A stretch of 64,000 nt of DNA from Oxalobacteraceae bacterium (GTDB lineage Bacteria; Pseudomonadota; Gammaproteobacteria; Burkholderiales; Burkholderiaceae_D): assembly GCA_027485795.1 (NCBI GenBank), contig JAIXQK010000130.1:1-64000 (forward strand). Reading direction: 5' to 3'. The number at the start of each line of letters is the position of its first letter. The stretch's first letter is position 1. Made by a program: the position numbers and the translations under genes. This document shows positions 62,060-64,000 of this stretch, in pieces. The notes below the pieces were generated by a model, which saw nothing but the letters and a program-made list of their open reading frames with translations, ran no database searches and was not told the DNA's origin.

Positions 62060-62920
62060 ATGTCTACTGACTCGCTTGACGCTGACAAATTGGCTACGTG
62101 GATCGGCCGCTCTGAGACATCGACCGATCAAATCGATATGGGCAGAGCGGTCGCTATGGCGGCTACCTTGGATCGGGCGTGGACACCAACGCTCAGCGAT
62201 GACTTGCCGCCGTTATGGCACTGGATCTATTTCTGGTCATCGAGCCCGGCCTCTATGTTGGGTGCGGATGGTCATGCGCAGCGTGGGGGATTCTTGCCGC
62301 CGGTGACGTTGCCGCGTCGGCTCTGGGCCGGGAGTCGTTTGCAGTTTTTGGCGCCATTGCCGATGGGCGTTCAGGCTGAGCGAATTTCGCGAATCAAGGC
62401 GGTGGAAGTGAAACAAGGTAAATCGGGCGCACTCGTGTTTGTCACCGTGGCGCATGAGATTTCTGTACAAGGTGCCGTGGCGATTCAGGAAGAGCACGAT
62501 ATTGTGTATCGTGAAGCCTTGCAGTCAGCCGCGTCGGCGTCCACCGCAAAATTGGCTCCGACCGATGCACACTGGTCAAGGCAGATTATCCCGGATCCAG
62601 TACAGTTGTTTCGCTATTCAGCACTGACCTTCAACGGCTATCGTGTTCACTATGATCGCCGTTACGCAACCGAAGTTGAGGCGTATCCAGGCTTGATCGT
62701 GCATGCTCCACTGATTGCAAGCTTACTCACCGATTTGATTCATCGCGAATTACCCGATCGGACGGTTGCCGAATTTTCATTCAGGGCCATTTCGCCCTTA
62801 TTCGATACGGAGCTTTTTTCAGTCCATGGTCGTCTGGCGCAAGAGCATCACCGCGTAGTGTTATGGGCTTCAAATAAGCATGGGGAATTGGCTATGCAGG
62901 CAGAGGCGAGGCTGCGTTGA
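62060..62920 (+). CDS. FAS1/MaoC-like hot-dog dehydratase
   Basis: 286 residues from MSTDSLDADKLATW. The N-terminal half has ATLDRAWTPTLSDDLPPLWH and FLPPVTLPRRLWAGSRLQFL; the C-terminal half has LFRYSALTFNGYRVHYDRRY, the hot-dog signature of 3-hydroxyacyl thioester dehydratases (HTD2/mesaconyl-CoA hydratase-like). Substrate is a CoA or ACP thioester; which one is not clear. It converges with arsH (29-bp gap). A few codons upstream there is a possible earlier ATG at 62033. Confidence 0.82.
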   Translation: MSTDSLDADKLATWIGRSETSTDQIDMGRAVAMAATLDRAWTPTLSDDLPPLWHWIYFWSSSPASMLGADGHAQRGGFLPPVTLPRRLWAGSRLQFLAPLPMGVQAERISRIKAVEVKQGKSGALVFVTVAHEISVQGAVAIQEEHDIVYREALQSAASASTAKLAPTDAHWSRQIIPDPVQLFRYSALTFNGYRVHYDRRYATEVEAYPGLIVHAPLIASLLTDLIHRELPDRTVAEFSFRAISPLFDTELFSVHGRLAQEHHRVVLWASNKHGELAMQAEARLR

Positions 62921-62949
62921 CGATCTCAATCCGATGGCAGAAAAGGTCG

Positions 62950-63660
62950 TCAAAGCTGACCCTGTTGAACACGGCTGGCCAATAGGTCATGAGATTCCTT
63001 ACGCTCGCTGTAGCGATCCACCAGATAGGGTGAAATATCCCGGGTAAGTAATGTGAATTTCGTGAGTTCTTCCATGACATCAACCACGCGGTCGTAGTAG
63101 GGTGATGGTTTCATTCGGCCGGCCTCATCGAATTGTTCGTAGGCCTTTGCAACCGATGATTGATTGGGGATGGTGATCATTCGCATCCAACGACCCAGTA
63201 CCCTCATCTGGTTGACCGCATTGAATGACTGAGAGCCACCGCAGACTTGCATGACCGCCAGTGTTTTACCTTGTGTTGGCCGAATGGCGCCGAGCGCCAA
63301 GGGTACCCAGTCAATCTGTGCCTTCATGATTCCGGTCATTGCACCGTGTCGCTCAGGTGATGACCACACCATGCCTTCGGCCCACGCACACAGCGCGCGT
63401 AGCTCGGCCACTTTTTCATGCGTTTCTGGCGCATCGTCGGGCAGAGGTAAGCCGCTAGGGTTGAAAAATTTCGTTTCTACGCCCATTTTTTGCAGAATTC
63501 TTGCAGCTTCTTCAGCCAATAATCGGCTGAATGATCGCTGCCGTAATGAGCCATATAGCAGAAGAATTTTCGGTGGATGTGTCGATCGCGTTTTCGGATA
63601 CAACGCTTGCTCATTCACCCTGTCAAAACAAGCGGCTTCAATATTAGGTAAATCATTCAT
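62950..63660 (-). CDS. arsH: ArsH NADPH-dependent FMN reductase
   Basis: 236 residues with the ArsH pattern: [20 protein letters not shown] (FMN-binding GSxRxxS), [40 protein letters not shown] and [20 protein letters not shown]. ArsH oxidises trivalent methylarsenicals and reduces other compounds. There is no arsR-arsB-arsC operon around it here; the ArsR-type gene at 51 kb is not close. Length is normal. Confidence 0.92.
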   Translation of the reverse strand: MNDLPNIEAACFDRVNEQALYPKTRSTHPPKILLLYGSLRQRSFSRLLAEEAARILQKMGVETKFFNPSGLPLPDDAPETHEKVAELRALCAWAEGMVWSSPERHGAMTGIMKAQIDWVPLALGAIRPTQGKTLAVMQVCGGSQSFNAVNQMRVLGRWMRMITIPNQSSVAKAYEQFDEAGRMKPSPYYDRVVDVMEELTKFTLLTRDISPYLVDRYSERKESHDLLASRVQQGQL

Positions 63661-63825
63661 CCGAATGCCTTGGTAACGATTCTGGGGGACTAAAGGTTTT
63701 TAATATGCTAATTTCTACACATCGCGCCGTCGTGACCTACAAGGTCTTTGCCGACCACCGAGTTTTTCAGTCACCATCGGCGCTGCTCGTATCATAGTCG
63801 AGTCAAATACCGCACACTGCTTACC

Positions 63826-64000
63826 ATGAACCTACGTCAGCCACTGTCGAATGAAGAGGTAGAAGAGCTGGATCGCATATTGATGGATCAACCTGGCGAT
63901 CTGGATGCTATGAACGTGAGCATGCTGGATGGCTTTTTGACCGCCGTGGTCTCTGGTCCTAACGCGATCATGCCGAGCATCTGGATGCCGTGGGTCTGGG
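63826..64000 (+). CDS. UPF0149/YecA-family protein, 5' part (runs off window)
   Basis: 58 codons are visible: MNLRQPLSNEEVEELDRILM, then MNVSMLDGFLTAVVSGPNAI and MPSIWMPWVWG. LDGFLTAVVSGP is the UPF0149/YgfB-YecA signature. The gene continues past base 64000, so length and a possible C-terminal SEC-C zinc motif cannot be seen. No ribosome-binding site of note. Confidence 0.85.
   Translation, partial: MNLRQPLSNEEVEELDRILMDQPGDLDAMNVSMLDGFLTAVVSGPNAIMPSIWMPWVW

Noticed and set aside
1..64000. CRISPR arrays, tRNA or rRNA genes and insertion sequences
   Set aside because: I found no regularly spaced repeats, no tRNA- or rRNA-like stretches, and no transposase-like proteins.

Overview
The window is a 64 kb piece of a Gram-negative proteobacterial chromosome. 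Base composition looks moderately GC-rich. A beta- or gammaproteobacterium fits best: flagellin and FlaG, a complete type VI secretion system (T6SS), a COQ7-type ubiquinone hydroxylase, a CPA1 antiporter, RND efflux, UPF0149 and UPF0114 proteins, and a quinohemoprotein-free, TTQ-dependent aromatic amine dehydrogenase cluster. I cannot name the genus. I see no rRNA, tRNA, CRISPR array, prophage or insertion sequence.

Layout. (1) 1-543: the 3' end of a flagellin gene. (2) 549-20111, all on the minus strand: a T6SS locus with all thirteen core genes, read in the order tssB, tssC, hcp, tssE, tssF, tssG, tssH, vgrG, MORN protein, PAAR-like tip, small membrane protein, tssJ, tssK, tssL, tssM, tssA. 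Most junctions overlap by a few bases. (3) 20231-25867: an accessory and regulatory block next to the T6SS, with one unknown soluble protein, a histidine kinase carrying a degenerate receiver, and a four-gene operon (membrane protein with a degenerate ATPase-like region, polytopic membrane sensor, tail-anchored XRE protein, LuxR-type response regulator). A 12-bp near-palindrome, ATACTTTAGTAT or its one-mismatch form, sits at three intergenic sites: upstream of tssB, in the divergent gap before the kinase, and upstream of the four-gene operon. It probably ties the block to the T6SS. (4) 25868-33742: two tiny membrane peptides, an unknown small protein, a truncated haemoglobin, an orphan NosR-like flavo-iron-sulfur protein, an NHL-repeat secreted protein, a MocA-like nucleotidyltransferase, a lipoprotein and a CPA1 antiporter. 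(5) 33985-43640: mixed single genes, including a SOUL haem-binding protein beside a divinyl-reductase-like enzyme, FlaG, a cytochrome P450, ThrH, a DadA-like oxidase, a MerR-family regulator and YqhA. (6) 43794-49569: a three-gene RND efflux operon. (7) 49538-56296: unknown proteins, an ArsR plus two-component operon, a zinc-ribbon protein and a fused DCC-COQ7 enzyme. (8) 56306-61007: an AraC regulator divergent from an aauB-E-D-A cluster encoding TTQ aromatic amine dehydrogenase with its maturation proteins and a monohaem cytochrome c. (9) 61056-64000: a lipoprotein, a hot-dog dehydratase, ArsH and the start of a UPF0149 protein.

How they work together. The T6SS set looks complete and intact, except that its TssM has lost the usual P-loop. 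The aau cluster should deaminate aromatic amines in the periplasm under AraC control, passing electrons to the small cytochrome c or to an azurin encoded elsewhere. The most promising little-described part is the regulatory block at 20.2-25.9 kb and its shared operator-like motif.
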